Under the pieces are notes generated by a model. That model ran no database searches, was not told the origin of the DNA, and saw nothing but the letters and a program-made list of their open reading frames with translations. A stretch of 64,000 bases of DNA from Rhizobiaceae bacterium (GTDB lineage: Bacteria > Pseudomonadota > Alphaproteobacteria > Rhizobiales > Rhizobiaceae): positions 62,001 to 126,000 of the forward strand of contig JARGOX010000017.1 of assembly GCA_029233925.1 (NCBI GenBank). Reading direction: 5' to 3'. Made by a program: the position numbers and the translations under genes. Of this stretch, positions 1 through 8,832 are shown piece by piece. Position 1 is the stretch's first letter, and each line of letters begins with the position of its first letter.

Positions 1-945
1 TTCCACGAACGCTGGCTGGTGGTGGATGTGATCCTCAATCACGACAAGCCGGAGCTCGGCGATTACTCGATCCAGTATTGCCGCCCAGAACGCCCCGCGA
101 CCTATGTGCGCGTGCCGGGCAGACGCCGCCGCTGGGAGATCACGGTCAAGCCTGAAGAGGATGCCAACGAGATCACCCGGCCTGAACGGGTCTGGGAACT
201 GCTTTCTGACTGGATCAGCCCGGTGGAAGCCACGCTGGAGCGCACGGCGGTCTATGCCTTCCACTCGCTGGTGGCCGAGGATTGGCGCAAGGGGCGATTG
301 CTGCTTGCCGGAGACGCCTGCCACCAGACACCACCCTTCATGGGTCAGGGCATGTGTGCGGGGATTCGCGACGTGGCGAACCTCTATTGGAAACTTGCCC
401 TGATCTGCAAAGGCCAAGTGAGCGGTGAGGCTGCAGAGCAGCTCATTGACAGCTACGAGAGCGAGCGCAAACCCAATGCCCGGGAATATATCCGCACGGC
501 GGTGCGCCTTGGCGGATTGATCAATACGGCCGGAACCAAAGAAGCCCTGCGTGCCGCGTTTCCAACCTCCGGCGGCTCGGCGCGGATGGAAAGTATCGCG
601 CCGCCCTTGGGCGCCGGAATCGGCATGGGTGCAAAGGCCGGACGGCTTTTCGGTCAACCGCGTATGACGGATGGCACATTGATGGATGCGGTCTATCGCC
701 ATCAATTTGTCGTCGTCGCCGAGGCTGGCCTGGCTGAGGGCCTGCAACTGCCCGAAGGTGTCGGGCTGGTCACGCCGGATAATTCCAACGCCGCTGAACA
801 CCTCGTCCGCCTTGGCGCCCGCGCCACGGTTCTGCGTCCCGACCGCCATACACTCGGCAGCGCCGATACCCGCGAAGAACTCGAGGCGCTGCTGGCGCTC
901 GTGCTGCCCAACCCAACTGAAACACAACAATCGGAAATGGTCTGA
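1..945 (+). CDS. FAD-dependent aromatic hydroxylase, MhpA-like (5'-truncated by window edge)
   Basis: The reading frame is open from base 1, so the N-terminal FAD-binding half lies outside the window; 314 residues are visible. The motif LLLAGDACHQTPPFMGQG near visible residue 104 is the second FAD-contact (GD) motif of class A flavoprotein monooxygenases. The tail after about residue 220 resembles the thioredoxin-like C-terminal domain seen in MhpA and resorcinol or phenol hydroxylases. Family members hydroxylate phenolic rings using NAD(P)H and O2. The stop is 3 bp before the start of an FAH-family gene, so the two probably form one operon; an extradiol-cleavage product hydrolysed by the FAH enzyme would fit. 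Substrate cannot be assigned from sequence alone. Confidence 0.88.
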   Translation, partial: FHERWLVVDVILNHDKPELGDYSIQYCRPERPATYVRVPGRRRRWEITVKPEEDANEITRPERVWELLSDWISPVEATLERTAVYAFHSLVAEDWRKGRLLLAGDACHQTPPFMGQGMCAGIRDVANLYWKLALICKGQVSGEAAEQLIDSYESERKPNAREYIRTAVRLGGLINTAGTKEALRAAFPTSGGSARMESIAPPLGAGIGMGAKAGRLFGQPRMTDGTLMDAVYRHQFVVVAEAGLAEGLQLPEGVGLVTPDNSNAAEHLVRLGARATVLRPDRHTLGSADTREELEALLALVLPNPTETQQSEMV

Positions 946-948
946 ACC

Positions 949-1806
949 ATGAAACTTTGCTCTTTTACAAAGGACGGCACGTCCTCCTACGGCCTCGTTG
1001 TTAATGCTGGCATCATTGATCTAGGCATAATCGATCTTGGCAGGCGCTTCGACGCGCCGACCCTGCGCGGTTTCCTTGCCTCTGATGATTTTGCCGCCGC
1101 CGCGAAATACAACTCTTCCGATGCCGATTATGCTTTTGATGATGTGAACCATGATCCGGTCATTCCGAATCCCGACAAGATCATCTGTGTGGGTCTCAAC
1201 TACCATGCCCACATCGCGGAAACGGGGCGCGAGGAAACGCCGAACCCGGTTTTGTTCGCCCGCTATGCCGGTTCCCAGATCGGCCACAATCAGCCATTGA
1301 TCAAGCCGCTGGAATCCGGCAAATTCGACTATGAAGGCGAGGTGGCGGTGATCATAGGCAAAGGCGGGCGGCGCATCCGCGAGCAGGAGGCGCTCGATCA
1401 TGTGGCAGGCTATGCCTGCTACAATGACGGCTCCGTGCGCGACTGGCAAAAGCACACGCACCAATTCCTGCCGGGCAAGACCTTTGCAGGTACGGGCGGC
1501 TTTGGACCCTGGATGGTGACGGCCGACGAGATTGAAGATCACACCAAAATGCGCCTGCAGACCCGCCTCAACGGACAGACCATGCAGGATACGACACTCG
1601 ACATGCTGGTCTGTTCCATCCCGCGTCTGATCGCCTATTGCTCGACAATTCTGCCGCTTGTGCCAGGAGACGTGATTGTCTCCGGCACGCCTGGCGGTGT
1701 CGGCGCACGCCGCAATCCGCCGCTGTTCATGAAAGACGGCGATGTCTGCGAGATTGAAGTGTCCGGTGTTGGGGTTCTGTCAAATCCTGTGGTGGCTGAA
1801 GTCTGA
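949..1806 (+). CDS. Fumarylacetoacetate hydrolase (FAH) family protein
   Basis: A 285-residue protein of the usual short FAH-family length. Diagnostic elements are the metal-binding EGEVAVIIG stretch in the middle, GYACYNDGSVRDWQ, the PGKTFAGTGGFGPWMV segment and the SGTPGGVG turn near the C-terminus. FAH-family enzymes cleave C-C bonds of 2-oxo/4-oxo acids or hydrate/decarboxylate ring-cleavage products, using a bound divalent metal. It begins 3 bp after the flavin hydroxylase stop and is followed 36 bp later by an IclR regulator on the same strand, which suggests a late step of the same aromatic pathway. Acylpyruvase, 2-oxopent-4-enoate hydratase-like or lactone-related activities are all possible. 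Confidence 0.9.
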   Translation: MKLCSFTKDGTSSYGLVVNAGIIDLGIIDLGRRFDAPTLRGFLASDDFAAAAKYNSSDADYAFDDVNHDPVIPNPDKIICVGLNYHAHIAETGREETPNPVLFARYAGSQIGHNQPLIKPLESGKFDYEGEVAVIIGKGGRRIREQEALDHVAGYACYNDGSVRDWQKHTHQFLPGKTFAGTGGFGPWMVTADEIEDHTKMRLQTRLNGQTMQDTTLDMLVCSIPRLIAYCSTILPLVPGDVIVSGTPGGVGARRNPPLFMKDGDVCEIEVSGVGVLSNPVVAEV

Positions 1807-1842
1807 CTTTCGCTTGATGGCGCTGTGTGACACGATGGAACG

Positions 1843-2634
1843 ATGACATCCAGTTCCTTTCCATCGGGTAAATCTTCCGGCTCCGTGCGTTCCCTGTCGC
1901 GCGGGCTGGCGATCCTGAGTTTCGTCAACAAGATGGGCGAAACCCGCGCCGGCGCGATCGCCAAGGCACTCGATCTGCCTCGTCCGACCGTCTATCGGCT
2001 GCTGGAGACTCTCGAGGAGCTTGGCTATGTGGCCTTTTCGGCCACGTCGAGCAATGTTCGTGTCACCCGATACGCGGCCGCTCTGGGGGATGGTTATGCG
2101 CTGACATCTGCATTGTCAGAAGCCACGGGCCCATTGTTTACAGAATATTCCCAGCGCCTCGTCTGGCCGCTGGATCTTACTGTCTATAACAATGCTGCAA
2201 TGGTCATTCAGGAAACCACCCACGGGCGTTCTCCACTGTCCATCGACCGGGGCATGACCGGCTATCGCCTGCCGGTTTTGCGCACCTCGGCGGGGCGGGC
2301 CTATCTGGCGTTTTGTTCAACGGAGGAACGGGCGCTGATCCTCGAACATCTGCATCGCCTGAACGAACCGGAGGATGGGCCCTTCCTGCAGGAGAGCTGG
2401 CTTGTTCGCATGCTTGATGAAACACGCGCGCGCGGCATCGCGGTGCGCGAGCGCGGCAAATTTCGCCCCCACACCTGCTCCATTGCAGTGCCGATAAGGG
2501 CCGACGGCAATGTGTTGGGTTGTGTGTCGATGATCTGGATTCGCACGGCGATGGGCTCACGCAAGGCGCTGGAAGAATTCTCCGAGCCGCTGGTGGAAAT
2601 CGCCAGCCGGATTGCGCAGGCCCTGCCTGAATAG
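1843..2634 (+). CDS. IclR-family transcriptional regulator
   Basis: 263 residues, the normal IclR size. The N-terminal third carries the winged helix (VRSLSRGLAILSFVNKMGET, then RPTVYRLLETLEELGYV), and the C-terminal part is the GAF-like effector domain (SIDRGMTGYRLPVL, TSAGRAYLAF, CSIAVPIRADG). Regulators of this type sense aromatic acids or their intermediates and usually control adjacent catabolic genes. Here it follows the hydroxylase and FAH genes by 36 bp on the same strand and ends convergently with a second FAH gene. Resembles MhpR/PcaR-type activators in architecture; the effector is unknown. Confidence 0.9.
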   Translation: MTSSSFPSGKSSGSVRSLSRGLAILSFVNKMGETRAGAIAKALDLPRPTVYRLLETLEELGYVAFSATSSNVRVTRYAAALGDGYALTSALSEATGPLFTEYSQRLVWPLDLTVYNNAAMVIQETTHGRSPLSIDRGMTGYRLPVLRTSAGRAYLAFCSTEERALILEHLHRLNEPEDGPFLQESWLVRMLDETRARGIAVRERGKFRPHTCSIAVPIRADGNVLGCVSMIWIRTAMGSRKALEEFSEPLVEIASRIAQALPE

Positions 2635-2724
2635 GCATCTGCGAAAACCACACCGGGGTATTTGCCGGATCGGTAAGCATCCCCCGGCAAACATCCCCCC
2701 GCAAACATCCATGTGTAAACGGAC

Positions 2725-3696
2725 CTAAGGTTTTTGTGATAGGACCACGCGTTGGTCAATGGCGCCAAAGAGCGGGGCGCCATCGCGGGTCTGGCACTCC
2801 ATTCGCACCCGGTCTCCAAAGGACATATAGGATGTCTGTGGCGCGCCTTGGTCGAGGATTTCGATTCCACGACGTTCAGCGATACAGGATGAACCGATCT
2901 CGCGGTAATTGTCATTGGAAACGGTGCCTGATCCGATCACCGTGCCTGCGACCAGCCGTCTGGTGCGCGCTGCATGTGCAACGAGTTCGTCAAAACCGTA
3001 GGACATGGGATAGCCTTCGGCTGCGCCGAATTTTTTGCCATTCCAGTGCACCAGCAAGGGCAGATCGACCCGCGCATCACGCCAGGCGCCGCCCAGTTCG
3101 TCCGGTGTGACAGCAACCGGCGCCATGGAACAGGCCGGTTTGGCCTGTACCCAGCCGAAGCCGGTCTTCATCTCGATGGGGGCGAGGGTACGCAATGACC
3201 AATCGTTGATCTGTACGACAAGTCGGATGTGGTTGCGGGCGGACGTGGTCCCTGTGCCCATCGGCACGGCATCGCAGATAACACCAAATTCGCCCTCAAA
3301 ATCGATGCCGTCTTCTTCCGAGGGAAGTGGCACGTCTGCGGTTGCCGGCAGGAAGTGATCGGAAATGCCCTGATACATCAGTGGCCGGCCCTTGGGGCTG
3401 GGGTCTATCCTGAAGACCTTTTGCATCAGATCGCCATGGCTTTCGAAAGCGGAGCCGTCGAGCCATTGCCAGGCGCGCGGCAAAGGGGCCAGTGCGGCTC
3501 CCTGGTCAAAGGGGATGCCTTGTGCCTCATTGAGCGCTGCGTATTGCTCTTCGAGCGCCGGTGCCAGTCCAGTCCAGTTTTCCAACAGGGATTGCAATGT
3601 TGCCACGCCGTTTGCCGGCTCGATGCGCGTCAGGTCGCAGCTGACGACATGCAGCTGCCCGTCGGGGCTGCCGTCATACATGGTTGCAAATTTCAT
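2725..3696 (-). CDS. Fumarylacetoacetate hydrolase family protein (long form)
   Basis: 323 residues with a distinct N-terminal region of about 110 residues before the FAH fold. The catalytic-domain signatures are GIDFEGEFGVICDAVPMGT (metal ligands Glu-x-Glu), VQINDWSLR, GSGTVSNDNYREIGSSC and the C-terminal DRVRMECQ. This longer architecture resembles fumarylacetoacetate hydrolase-like enzymes that follow gentisate or homogentisate type ring cleavage. The start ATG at 3696 is preceded by AGGAGAC. It is the last gene of a minus-strand series with a cupin, an alpha/beta hydrolase and a flavin monooxygenase, and meets the IclR gene tail to tail. Only moderate resemblance to the 949-1806 paralogue, so they probably act on different substrates. 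Confidence 0.88.
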   Translation of the reverse strand: MKFATMYDGSPDGQLHVVSCDLTRIEPANGVATLQSLLENWTGLAPALEEQYAALNEAQGIPFDQGAALAPLPRAWQWLDGSAFESHGDLMQKVFRIDPSPKGRPLMYQGISDHFLPATADVPLPSEEDGIDFEGEFGVICDAVPMGTGTTSARNHIRLVVQINDWSLRTLAPIEMKTGFGWVQAKPACSMAPVAVTPDELGGAWRDARVDLPLLVHWNGKKFGAAEGYPMSYGFDELVAHAARTRRLVAGTVIGSGTVSNDNYREIGSSCIAERRGIEILDQGAPQTSYMSFGDRVRMECQTRDGAPLFGAIDQRVVLSQKP

Positions 3697-3787
3697 GGTC
3701 TGTCTCCTGTAGGAATCGCATATCGAATGCGCGCCTGAATTATATCATTTGGCTAAAAACTGAAAGTACGCCAGGTTGCCTGCCGCG

Positions 3788-4396
3788 TCACGAGCCCTGA
3801 ACCTTGAGGCTTGCATCAAACGCGGCTTGCGCGCTGGCCAGATCCGCATCGAAGCGTGCATCTGTCAGGATAAAGGCCATGCGGCAAATCTCACGAGACC
3901 GGTTGGCCCAGGCGTGAATGGTGCCGCGCTGCACAACCACGTCCCCGGGGCGCAGAAACACTTCTTCATCATCCAATACGAGATAAATTTCGCCGGAAAT
4001 GACAAAGCCGTAATCGACGCTTTCAGTCCGGTGCATCAGGGGGTGGCGACCGGGAGCGGCGTGTTTTGCATTTTCACCAAGCCCGACCGAATCTAAAAGT
4101 TCCCTGGTCTGTTCCTTGTCGAAATCCAGCCCGTTCTCACCCTCGGGCGGAATATCAACGATACGAACAATGGTTCCATTGCGGGGCGGTGCAGTGTCAA
4201 GATGCCGATCCGTCGGTTCGTCTTCGGTAAACCCCAGTGGCATGGGCGTTTGCGACGTATTCCATATTTCGTGGAACGCCAGGCCCGGCTGTGTGGGTGG
4301 CCGGTTGACATTCGGCAAGGGACCATTCTCGGCGATGATTGCCTTGCCGTTTTCATCATGCGCAGTGACGATTCGGCGAATGTCTGGAAGCTTCAT
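3788..4396 (-). CDS. Cupin-domain protein (probable small-molecule or dioxygenase-like cupin)
   Basis: 202 residues with a C-terminal single cupin barrel: GRHPLMHRTESVDYGFVISG, then LRPGDVVVQRGTIHAWANRS, which carry the His/Glu metal ligands of cupin motifs 1 and 2. The start chosen is MKLPDIRR at 4396, because AGGA lies at a proper distance and the paralogue at 31155-31691 aligns from the same point (VTxHDENG near the N-terminus). A longer start at 4459 would overlap the upstream hydrolase gene. Members of this group occur in aromatic-acid clusters; whether it oxygenates, isomerises or only binds is not known. It is the gene between the alpha/beta hydrolase and the FAH enzyme. Confidence 0.82.
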   Translation of the reverse strand: MKLPDIRRIVTAHDENGKAIIAENGPLPNVNRPPTQPGLAFHEIWNTSQTPMPLGFTEDEPTDRHLDTAPPRNGTIVRIVDIPPEGENGLDFDKEQTRELLDSVGLGENAKHAAPGRHPLMHRTESVDYGFVISGEIYLVLDDEEVFLRPGDVVVQRGTIHAWANRSREICRMAFILTDARFDADLASAQAAFDASLKVQGS

Positions 4397-4439
4397 GGGA
4401 TATTCCTGTTCAAGTACCATATCCGACAGGCTCCCCTTT

Positions 4440-5600
4440 TCAGCGGGTTCTGCCCCCAAGAGTCTCTGCGAACCAATCGGCTATATAGCTGCGACCAAAG
4501 CTCATATTATCGGCTCCCACATGTTCTACACCACCTTCGCGGTCGGTAAAGATTTTTAATGCGCTTTGCGGAGAATTAACCAATTGATCATAGCTTTGGT
4601 GGGCGTAATCGAGGCTGATCTGACGATCCTTTTCACCATGGGTTACAAGGAATGGAACCTTGATTTTCTCCATCTGCCCATTGAGATTCATGCCTGCTGA
4701 TTTTTCCAGAAAATCGTCCATGTCCTTTGCGCCAAAGACCCATTGAACATGTTTCCAGTAGTGCGGCACAGGGTTCTCGCCTTCACGGTTGAGTCGCTTT
4801 TGTTGTACTTCCGCCCAATTGTGATTGGCGCCCCAAACGGCGCCCGAAGCAAAACGTGGCTCATTGGCGCAGACGCGGGGAGCATAGTAGCCACCCAGTG
4901 AAATGCCGGTGATACCGATGCGGTCCGCATCGACATTTTCACGCCCGGCGAGCCACTCATAAACAGGTGTTCCCCATTCTTCGGATTTCCAGGTGGCCGG
5001 CATGTCTTGCAGACGCAAGCTTTCGCCGGTGCCAGGCTGGTCAACACACAGGCAGGATATGCCGCGCTTGGCCAGTTCCTGTGGCAGGCGCGACCAATAG
5101 AGCAGCTCCTTGTTGCTATCCAGACCGTTGAGATAGACAACCGCGGGCGCGGGACCTTCAACGCCAATGGCGCGGGTAAAGAGAACCGGAATTGTCTTGT
5201 CGCCATAGGGTATCTCATGGCGGGTGACATCCTCACGGGAATATTCCGTGCCTTTGAGGAAACAGGCCAGACCCTTCTTGAACGTATTCAGGCGGTCTGC
5301 ACTGCCCTGGGCCTGCATGCGTTCTGCCGTCAGATAATAAAGGGCCGCCCGCTGCAGCTTTGGTCCGGCTGACAGAAGACGGCCTTTTGCCTCGTCCTCG
5401 CCGGCCAGTTCGACCAGCTTGTCGGCGACTTTCATCCATTCATGCATGAACTCGACGGTCCCGGCATCTTCCCCGGCTTCCGCCCTGGCAAGCAGCGGCT
5501 GGCACATGTCCATGATTTCACCAAGCTCGGCGCCACTGGCCATGGCGATGGAGACTGAAAGATTCCAGACGTAATTGGGGAAGTAGTCAAACATGGCCAT
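4440..5600 (-). CDS. Alpha/beta hydrolase, FrsA/2,6-dihydroxypseudooxynicotine hydrolase-like
   Basis: 386 residues with an N-terminal helical lid region (about 1-120) and a C-terminal alpha/beta hydrolase fold. The nucleophile elbow is GISLGG with Ser234; candidate acid and base are in THGEKDRQ and GGVEHVG. The oxyanion region is VYLNGLDSNKELLYW. This lid-plus-hydrolase layout is known from C-C bond hydrolases of N-heterocycle degradation (2,6-dihydroxypseudooxynicotine hydrolase) and from FrsA-like proteins. It is preceded by GAGGA before the first ATG at 5600 and sits 22 bp after the flavin monooxygenase, so it probably acts on a ring-opened or acylated product. Exact substrate unknown. 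Confidence 0.85.
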   Translation of the reverse strand: MAMFDYFPNYVWNLSVSIAMASGAELGEIMDMCQPLLARAEAGEDAGTVEFMHEWMKVADKLVELAGEDEAKGRLLSAGPKLQRAALYYLTAERMQAQGSADRLNTFKKGLACFLKGTEYSREDVTRHEIPYGDKTIPVLFTRAIGVEGPAPAVVYLNGLDSNKELLYWSRLPQELAKRGISCLCVDQPGTGESLRLQDMPATWKSEEWGTPVYEWLAGRENVDADRIGITGISLGGYYAPRVCANEPRFASGAVWGANHNWAEVQQKRLNREGENPVPHYWKHVQWVFGAKDMDDFLEKSAGMNLNGQMEKIKVPFLVTHGEKDRQISLDYAHQSYDQLVNSPQSALKIFTDREGGVEHVGADNMSFGRSYIADWFAETLGGRTR

Positions 5601-5621
5601 GGTGAAATTCCTCGTTCAATA

Positions 5622-6743
5622 TCAGATTGGTTGGCACATCATGCCGATGGTCTGTCCGGTGAGGGCGCCCACATCAAACGGTGGAATTTTACCCATTTGC
5701 ATTTCACCGATGCGGATCGAGTTTTCCGCCACATGTTTGACACGGGCAAAACGCCGGGCACGATATGCCGCAAAAGCCGCCTCTGGCGATGCAGCCTTGG
5801 ACAATTCGTCAGCCAATACAATGCTATCTTCTATGGCCATGCCTGCACCCTGTGCCAGATGGGGTGTTGACGCATGGATTGCATCACCCAACAGGACGAC
5901 GCGTCCCCTGTGCCAATCGCCTTCAACGAAGACCACTTCGAGCGGGCGCGCTACAACACCGGCATCTTCGGTTATCTGGTCAAGCAGGGCCGCGATTTGG
6001 GGTGGCGCCATCTTCGCGCAACTGCGCATGGCTTGCGCTGCGCCATTCAACGCAACGGTGTGGCCTTCTGCCTCCTGGCTGAGCAGAAACATGTACATCA
6101 AATCATTGGCGATCGGCACAAGGCCAGCGTTGCAGGGGCCTGCAAAGATCTGAATATTGTCCATGGCCGCCGGTTTTGGCAGGTTATAGCGCCAAACCCA
6201 TTGTCCCGTATAGCGCGGGCCGGGCGCATCGGGCAGCATCATGCCGCGGATTTGCGAGTAGACGCCATCTGCGCCCACCACGATGTCATAACGCCGGGTG
6301 CTGCCGTCGGAAAAACTGACATCAACACCGTCGCCATCATCGTTCAACTCCGAGACAGTCAGACCAAGGCGGACATTGGCCCCCAGTTCCTTGGCCCGTT
6401 CCGCCAGCACATGCTGCAGGTCACGGCGGCGAATGCCGGCATTTGACGGATAATCGGGGCCCGCCAGGCGGGGCGTTGCAAATTCGGCATCCTTGTGGCC
6501 TCCGGGGCCGACGAAAATCGCCGTGCTGTCAAAACCACAGGCCTTCGACATATAGGCATCAAGAAGGTCCAGTTGCCCCATGGCGCGGATGACGTTCATC
6601 TGCTGAATAATGCCAACGCCATAGGCCGTCCAGTCCGGATCGCGCTCAATCATCTCGACGGGAATGCCCTGTCGGCGCAGGGCGATGGCTGCTGTCAAAC
6701 CGCCAATGCCCGCTCCAACGATAAGAGCTGATTCAATCTTCAT
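5622..6743 (-). CDS. FAD-dependent monooxygenase (3-hydroxybenzoate 6-hydroxylase / salicylate hydroxylase type)
   Basis: 373 residues, a typical single-component class A hydroxylase. The N-terminal dinucleotide motif is SALIVGAGIGGLTAAIALRR, the DG motif is VVGADGVYSQIRGMML, and the GD motif is VVLLGDAIHASTPHLAQGAG. The ATG at 6743 is chosen; GGAGG lies 10 bp upstream, and a GTG one codon earlier is an equally possible start. Enzymes with this sequence pattern hydroxylate or oxidatively decarboxylate aromatic and pyridine carboxylates. It is transcribed towards the hydrolase, cupin and FAH genes and stands beside a LysR regulator, consistent with a first catabolic step. Confidence 0.9.
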   Translation of the reverse strand: MKIESALIVGAGIGGLTAAIALRRQGIPVEMIERDPDWTAYGVGIIQQMNVIRAMGQLDLLDAYMSKACGFDSTAIFVGPGGHKDAEFATPRLAGPDYPSNAGIRRRDLQHVLAERAKELGANVRLGLTVSELNDDGDGVDVSFSDGSTRRYDIVVGADGVYSQIRGMMLPDAPGPRYTGQWVWRYNLPKPAAMDNIQIFAGPCNAGLVPIANDLMYMFLLSQEAEGHTVALNGAAQAMRSCAKMAPPQIAALLDQITEDAGVVARPLEVVFVEGDWHRGRVVLLGDAIHASTPHLAQGAGMAIEDSIVLADELSKAASPEAAFAAYRARRFARVKHVAENSIRIGEMQMGKIPPFDVGALTGQTIGMMCQPI

Positions 6744-6824
6744 CACGCGTATACCTCCCTGTCCATTCCACGCAGAAAGTATGCACCACAAATCCATTTG
6801 AAAAATGGAAAGATATAATCGGCC

Positions 6825-7748
6825 CTATTGATTTGATGAATGTGTGGACATTCGGCTGGCCCCAACTTCAAAAATCGAACGCAACCACTGAATGCCCGGA
6901 TCGAGTTCACGATAGGCGTGCCATTGGAGCATCTGGTTGAAGGGCGGAAAGTTGATTGGCAATTTATACATGACAAGCCCGTTTTTCGGCGCAACCAACT
7001 TGGCGAGCCGCCCGTGGATGGTTGCAATCCTGTCTGTGCCTCCAACGAGGTATGGCAGGTTCGAGAAGGAGAATGTCTTGACGTCCGCTTTTCTTGTGAT
7101 CCCGGCACGCTCCAATAGAGCGGATTCGACGGAGCCGGCGCTGTTGGGCGGCATCATGACGACGTGAGAGGCTCTTTCATAGGTTTCAATGTCCATCTCC
7201 ACAGCGCCGTAACGGCCGTTTTTACAGGCAATGACGAGGTATTCATCCTGATAGAGCAAACTCGAGGGATGATCCCTTGAAACGAATTGCTCGGGAGACA
7301 CCAGCAAGTCGATTTCACCGCGCTCCAGAAGAGAGTAGGGTGGATCGGTCTGCGGGACGAGATTGAAGCGCACGGTTGCGTTTTGTTCCTGTGCCACGGC
7401 AAATACATGGGGAATCAACACGCGCATGGAATAGTCGGAAAGCAGGATGTTGAACATCCGCGTGGATTCTCTCGGGCGAAATTCCGGCTGTGAATCGATC
7501 GTAGCCTCAACCCGCACAAGGATATCGCGGATGGCCGGGCGCATGGCCTCTGCACGCGGGGTCAATTCCATTTTGCGGCCAACCTGAATCAGCAGCGGAT
7601 CATCAAAATAATCGCGGATACGGGTGAGCGCATTCGACATGGCGGACTGACTCATGAACATCTTCTCTGCGGCAGCGCTGACCGAGCGCAGCTCCAGCAT
7701 GTGATCCAGCGCCACCAGGAGATTCAGGTCGAGTTTCTTAAAACGCAT
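6825..7748 (-). CDS. LysR-family regulator, NodD/NahR-like
   Basis: 307 residues. The N-terminal winged helix (LDLNLLVALDHMLELRSVSA, then SQSAMSNALTRIRDYFDDPL) is of the NodD/NahR/LinR subclass, which responds to flavonoids, salicylate and related aromatics; the C-terminal two-lobed domain binds the effector. It is divergent from the VOC dioxygenase gene at 7903, with a good inverted repeat in the 154-bp gap (7805-7834 and a third half-site at 7852-7860). It is also upstream of the minus-strand monooxygenase operon, so it could control both directions. Autoregulation is the usual arrangement for this family. Confidence 0.93.
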   Translation of the reverse strand: MRFKKLDLNLLVALDHMLELRSVSAAAEKMFMSQSAMSNALTRIRDYFDDPLLIQVGRKMELTPRAEAMRPAIRDILVRVEATIDSQPEFRPRESTRMFNILLSDYSMRVLIPHVFAVAQEQNATVRFNLVPQTDPPYSLLERGEIDLLVSPEQFVSRDHPSSLLYQDEYLVIACKNGRYGAVEMDIETYERASHVVMMPPNSAGSVESALLERAGITRKADVKTFSFSNLPYLVGGTDRIATIHGRLAKLVAPKNGLVMYKLPINFPPFNQMLQWHAYRELDPGIQWLRSIFEVGASRMSTHSSNQ

Positions 7749-7804
7749 TCAAGCCCTCAAGTGTTCATTGTGCGCCGCTTGCGAAAATCGTTCCTTTGAG
7801 CATA

Positions 7805-7860
7805 GATGCATTGATGCGGTAAATGCAATGCATCACAAGTTCCAATTTTCGCAATGCATT
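7805..7860. promoter_or_regulatory. Probable LysR operator: inverted repeat plus third half-site
   Basis: GATGCATTG at 7805-7813 is the exact inverse of CAATGCATC at 7826-7834, separated by 12 bp. A further direct copy, CAATGCATT, is at 7852-7860, 26 bp downstream of the second arm. The array lies between the divergent LysR gene and the VOC gene, ending 42 bp before the VOC start. Two-site occupancy (recognition site plus activation site) is normal for LysR activators. Assignment to this LysR protein is inferred from position. Confidence 0.6.
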
Positions 7861-7902
7861 CACCTCCGGTAGCATCATGAAAAATGACTGGAGGTTGGTT
7901 GA

Positions 7903-8832
7903 ATGCGCATTATCGGACCCGACGAGCTTGTTTTTGGCGTGGACAATGTTGAGGCAAGCGAGGCTTTTCTGACCGATTACGGCCTGACGCCTGCCGGAAA
8001 TGGTCGGTTCAATGCTTTGGACAAAACGGCGATCAGCGTGCGTCCGAAGGATGATCCTTCACTGCCGGCTCCGATGAGAACAGCCACCATGCTTCGCCAG
8101 ACTATCTGGGGTGTTGAAAACCAGCCCAGCCTGGATGAAATCGAGGCAGAACTGTCGAAGGACAGGAAGGTTGCGAAGGCAGATGACGGCACAATCAGCT
8201 GTCAGGATGACGCTGGCTTTGAAATTGCCTTTCGGGTGTCGCAACGCATCAAGCTCAACTTGCCTGGCGAGAAAATCAATTCGCCAGGAGCGGTTCCAGG
8301 CCGGGCCGCAAATGAGATCGGCGCCAATGAGGACGCCGAGGCAAAGCCACGTACGTTAAGCCACATCGTCTATTTCATTCCCGATATGGACAAGATGGCA
8401 AACTTCTACATCGATCGGCTGGGATTTGTGGTCACCGACAAATTTACCAATACCGGACCATTCCTGAGGCCTCAGGCCAACGATGATCATCATGTGCTTT
8501 TCATGATTCAGACGCCGGAATACATGCAGGGCCTGGAACATCTGGCTTTCCATATGCAGGGGCCGACCGAGCTGATGCTGGCGGGATCACGCATGGTCAG
8601 GAAAGGCTACGAAAGCTTTTGGGGGCCGGGTCGACACAAGTTCGGATCCAACTGGTTCTGGTATTTCAATTCTCCGCTGGGCACGCATATCGAATATGAT
8701 GCCGACATGGACAAGCACGATGGCGATTGGGTCGAGCGGGAAAAGCCCATGAACAAGGAAAATTCACAGATGTTCCTGTTTGAAAATGTCGAGAAGTGGG
8801 CGCCTGGTGGCCCGCCTCCCGGAAAAGGCTGA
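7903..8832 (+). CDS. VOC-superfamily protein, extradiol dioxygenase-like (two glyoxalase modules)
   Basis: 309 residues with two tandem VOC modules, about 1-130 and 145-290. The second is the better conserved one: SHIVYFIPDMDKMANFYIDR, DDHHVLFMIQTP, GLEHLAFHMQG and GTHIEYDADMD, supplying the His, His and Glu ligands expected of type I extradiol dioxygenases. Family members open catecholic rings with Fe(II) or Mn(II) and O2. It starts the plus-strand operon, overlapping the Rieske gene by one base (TGATG). Given the flavin hydroxylase encoded divergently, ring cleavage of its product is a natural proposal, but glyoxalase-like non-oxygenase activity cannot be excluded. Confidence 0.85.
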   Translation: MRIIGPDELVFGVDNVEASEAFLTDYGLTPAGNGRFNALDKTAISVRPKDDPSLPAPMRTATMLRQTIWGVENQPSLDEIEAELSKDRKVAKADDGTISCQDDAGFEIAFRVSQRIKLNLPGEKINSPGAVPGRAANEIGANEDAEAKPRTLSHIVYFIPDMDKMANFYIDRLGFVVTDKFTNTGPFLRPQANDDHHVLFMIQTPEYMQGLEHLAFHMQGPTELMLAGSRMVRKGYESFWGPGRHKFGSNWFWYFNSPLGTHIEYDADMDKHDGDWVEREKPMNKENSQMFLFENVEKWAPGGPPPGKG

